A DNA stretch of 64,000 nucleotides from Candidatus Jettenia sp. (lineage in GTDB: Bacteria; Planctomycetota; Brocadiia; Brocadiales; Brocadiaceae). Positions within the stretch are counted from its first letter, which is position 1. Every line of letters begins with the position of its first letter. The DNA is taken from positions 1,455,659 to 1,519,658 of the forward strand of contig CP091278.1 of assembly GCA_021650895.1 (NCBI GenBank), in the 5' to 3' direction. Position numbers and translations under genes: made by a program. Below the pieces are notes generated by a model. The model had not been told where the DNA came from, did not search any database, and worked only from the letters and a program-made list of their open reading frames with translations. Shown piece after piece: positions 62,147 through 64,000 of the stretch.

Positions 62147-63750
62147 TTATACAGATTGAATAGCCCTCATTAAATCTACAAGGCCGTACCCCTGAAAATA
62201 TCGCTCACGTTTCAGGTCCGTAGCGGTGGACAGAAATATCTCTTTAACCTTTTCTGGTCGCCCAATGAATTCGCGCCTTATTGAAAGGAATGCGGCAATC
62301 ACACCTGAGACATGCGGCGCAGCCATACTCGTGCCGCTCTCTTCCAGATAATCACAATCACCGATCTTTTCTCTCATTTCTGCGCGCCGCTTGCCCGCCG
62401 CACAGGATAAAATTTTTTCACCGGGAGCAACAAGATCTGGCTTGATCCGTCCGTCACCAGTTGGGCCTTTCGATGAGAAATAAGAAACACCGTAGACATG
62501 CGGCATATCTTTATGCGTCGAACCAACGGTAATCGCAAGTTCAGCATTACCCGGATCATTGATAGTCAAGTCCATACCGGCTGAGATAACTCCCCGAAAC
62601 TGGCTTTGTGCAACTCCATAACCGGTATTGCCTGCTGCAACAACAACGACAACGCCGAACGAACGAGTCTGTCTACTTCCACACAGAGGGGACTCTGTCC
62701 ACAGGCAAACCATTCAGGCTCAAAGTCGTAACCAACACTCATATTTACTCCATGAATCAGTAGGCGACGACCATACCCGTTAATCTCCTGTATCATTTCA
62801 ATTGCCGCTATAAGGTTGCTTGCCAGGCCATCTCCTTTTTCGTCAAGCACCTTGAGACTCAAAAGCTTACATTTAGGCGACATTCCCGAAATAGCATCGA
62901 GGGTAAGTTCGTTATAGGATATCTCTCCATCTTCATTGCGCAATCGGGTATACGCCCGGATTTTCTTCGCCTCCGCTTCCTCTCCCCTTCCACCTTTATT
63001 CTTAACTCTCATTTCACCCGCAATGATACCTGCCACATGTGTGCCATGACCGAAAGCATCTTGCTTCGCATCTTCCGGGTTTGCAGAACCTAATTTGGTG
63101 AAATCTGTATGGATGAGCGGATCCTTAAGATTGAGATTATCGTGCAAGGTAAAATGCGGATGAGTCGCATCTATCCCTGAATCAAGCACTGCCCACACAA
63201 TACCCTCGCCATAGGCAGAAAATGAAGTTTGTGCAGCGTCGGCCTTCACGGTGCTGATTGATTTATTGATGAGAGATTTAACGGGAAAATCAGGCCAGAT
63301 ATGATAAATCGCCCGTTCCTTTACTTTTGCTCTGCTATCCCGCTTCACCAACTCACGTATCACATCACCTTCAAGACTTGCAAACAGGTATTGCTGGCTG
63401 CGTTTACTTTTCAACTCGTTGATTCCCTGATGTCCGGGATCTTTATCTTTTCCTATTTCACTGATTATTTCTTTCGTTGTTTTCATAACCCAATCTCTCG
63501 CCCCATCACGCCCTGTAGGATACTCCAGGTTTAAATCAATGATCACCGGGAAGACTTTGGGTTTATGTGCCGGACCTTCTTTAAGTTTCTTCTGCTTCTC
63601 TTTGAGCATTTCCTCTTTAAGCATCTCCTCTTTGAGCATTTTGAGAAGCGGTATTGCGATTACCGTTGAGTCCAAAGTTTCTGGTGTAAATGGTTTTTTC
63701 ATAGGGTCTTGTTGCGTCAATCCATCTATACCGGTTTTCTGTTTAGCCAT
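62147..63750 (-). pseudogene. Subtilisin-like (S8) serine protease split by a frameshift
   Basis: Two frames together give one S8 protease. N-terminal part (63750 to about 62655): charged repeat KMLKEEMLKEEMLKEKQKKL, an I9-like propeptide region, then catalytic Asp (WAVLDSGIDATHPHF) and His (GHGTHVAGIIAGE). C-terminal part (about 62655 to 62147): VVVVVAAGNTGYG and catalytic Ser (ESGTSMAAPHVSGVIAA). A one-base insertion at CGTTC/GGC near 62655 would join CVEVDRLVRS to GVVVVVAAGN, as in intact family members. The triad is divided by the break. No signal peptide, so an intracellular protease is suggested. Confidence 0.8.
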
Positions 63751-63984
63751 AGATATCCTCCATAATAGACTTCAATACGTAGTCCGTTCCAATCATTATT
63801 GGGTAAGAGAAAACTTTTATTTACCAGGCGGCATTATCTGGCAGCAATGAAGGTGTGAATGTATAATAAAATAGATTATTCTGTCAATAGTAATTTAAAA
63901 TGAGGAGATTACTATGCATGAAACTAAATAGTAAATATCGCTCTACATCAGATTATTGAAATCACTTCAACGGAGGAAAATAAA
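63751..63984. other. Divergent promoter region at the right edge
   Basis: No gene is seen. A strong AGGAGATTACT site at about 63902 precedes a five-codon ORF (MHETK, ATG 63914), perhaps by chance. Confidence 0.35.
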
Positions 63985-64000
63985 ATGGATACAAATAATA
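63985..64000 (+). CDS. Start of a gene cut by the right edge
   Basis: GGAGGA at 63972-63977 is followed by ATG 63985 and the codons MDTNN. Only five residues are visible, so no product can be named. Confidence 0.4.

Noticed and set aside
63902-63931. Five-codon leader peptide (MHETK) with a good ribosome site
   Set aside because: Too short to judge and no attenuator hairpin or codon bias for one amino acid was seen.

Overview
The window looks like a chromosome segment of an anammox planctomycete of the Candidatus Brocadia type. This is inferred from gene content and moderately low GC, not from a database search. The strongest marker is a diheme cytochrome c followed directly by an eight-heme hydroxylamine-oxidoreductase-like protein (17011-19455), an arrangement known from anammox bacteria. 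Most other genes are housekeeping: pyruvate carboxylase, leuB, split transketolase, ctpA, tsaD, larB, surE, hemC, plsY, mscS, tatA, a polyprenyl synthetase and siroheme-decarboxylase-type genes.

Layout. 1-5764: end of a secreted beta-propeller/PKD protein, a transposase remnant with a MITE, a redoxin-like protein, DUF763, and a heavy-metal lipoprotein/TolC pair. 5765-10706: stress or redox enzymes (pirin, FMN reductase, a thioredoxin-TPR protein with an in-frame UGA, isochorismatase hydrolase) separated by dispersed repeats, ending in a nest of repeats with a group II intron relic and an intact MITE. 10707-15974: a frameshifted sialidase-like exported protein, a PP2C phosphatase and an M1 aminopeptidase-like protein. 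16188-19526: the multiheme cytochrome locus with its terminator. 19620-22666: a PorV-like pseudogene, LemA/TPM-domain genes, a nucleotidyltransferase-like gene and a coiled-coil gene. 23007-24905: a PCP_red/sulfite-reductase-like half protein, a ferredoxin-AhbA fusion and AhbB. 25147-35555: PII, PLD-like, NnrD, LarB, TsaD, CtpA, transketolase, tRNA-Phe, SurE, LeuB. 36110-44967: pyruvate carboxylase, NhaD-type antiporter, CBS protein, IS66 and IS200-type relics, a VapBC-like toxin-antitoxin pair and a DUF4160/DUF2442 pair. 45311-52692: MscS, HemC, PlsY, LPS kinase, heptosyltransferase, polyprenyl synthetase, TatA, MBL hydrolase. 53889-58704: NikR and a nickel ECF transporter with downstream exported proteins. 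59042-64000: a GC-richer HerA/DUF853 ATPase and a subtilase plus alpha/beta-hydrolase pair.

How parts fit. The cytochrome locus belongs to periplasmic or anammoxosomal nitrogen redox chemistry. The Ahb genes and hemC concern tetrapyrrole supply, which fits a heme-rich organism. NikR, CbiMLQO and perhaps LarB form a nickel theme, and a NikR-type operator overlaps the nikR promoter.

The observations most worth checking are: (1) a candidate selenoprotein (UxxC thioredoxin-TPR) with a bacterial SECIS-like hairpin right after the UGA; (2) the NikR operator; (3) a sulfite-reductase-like cluster domain divided between two ORFs that overlap by ATGA; (4) a TA-flanked MITE family; and (5) several genes with single-base frameshifts, which may be real decay or assembly indels.
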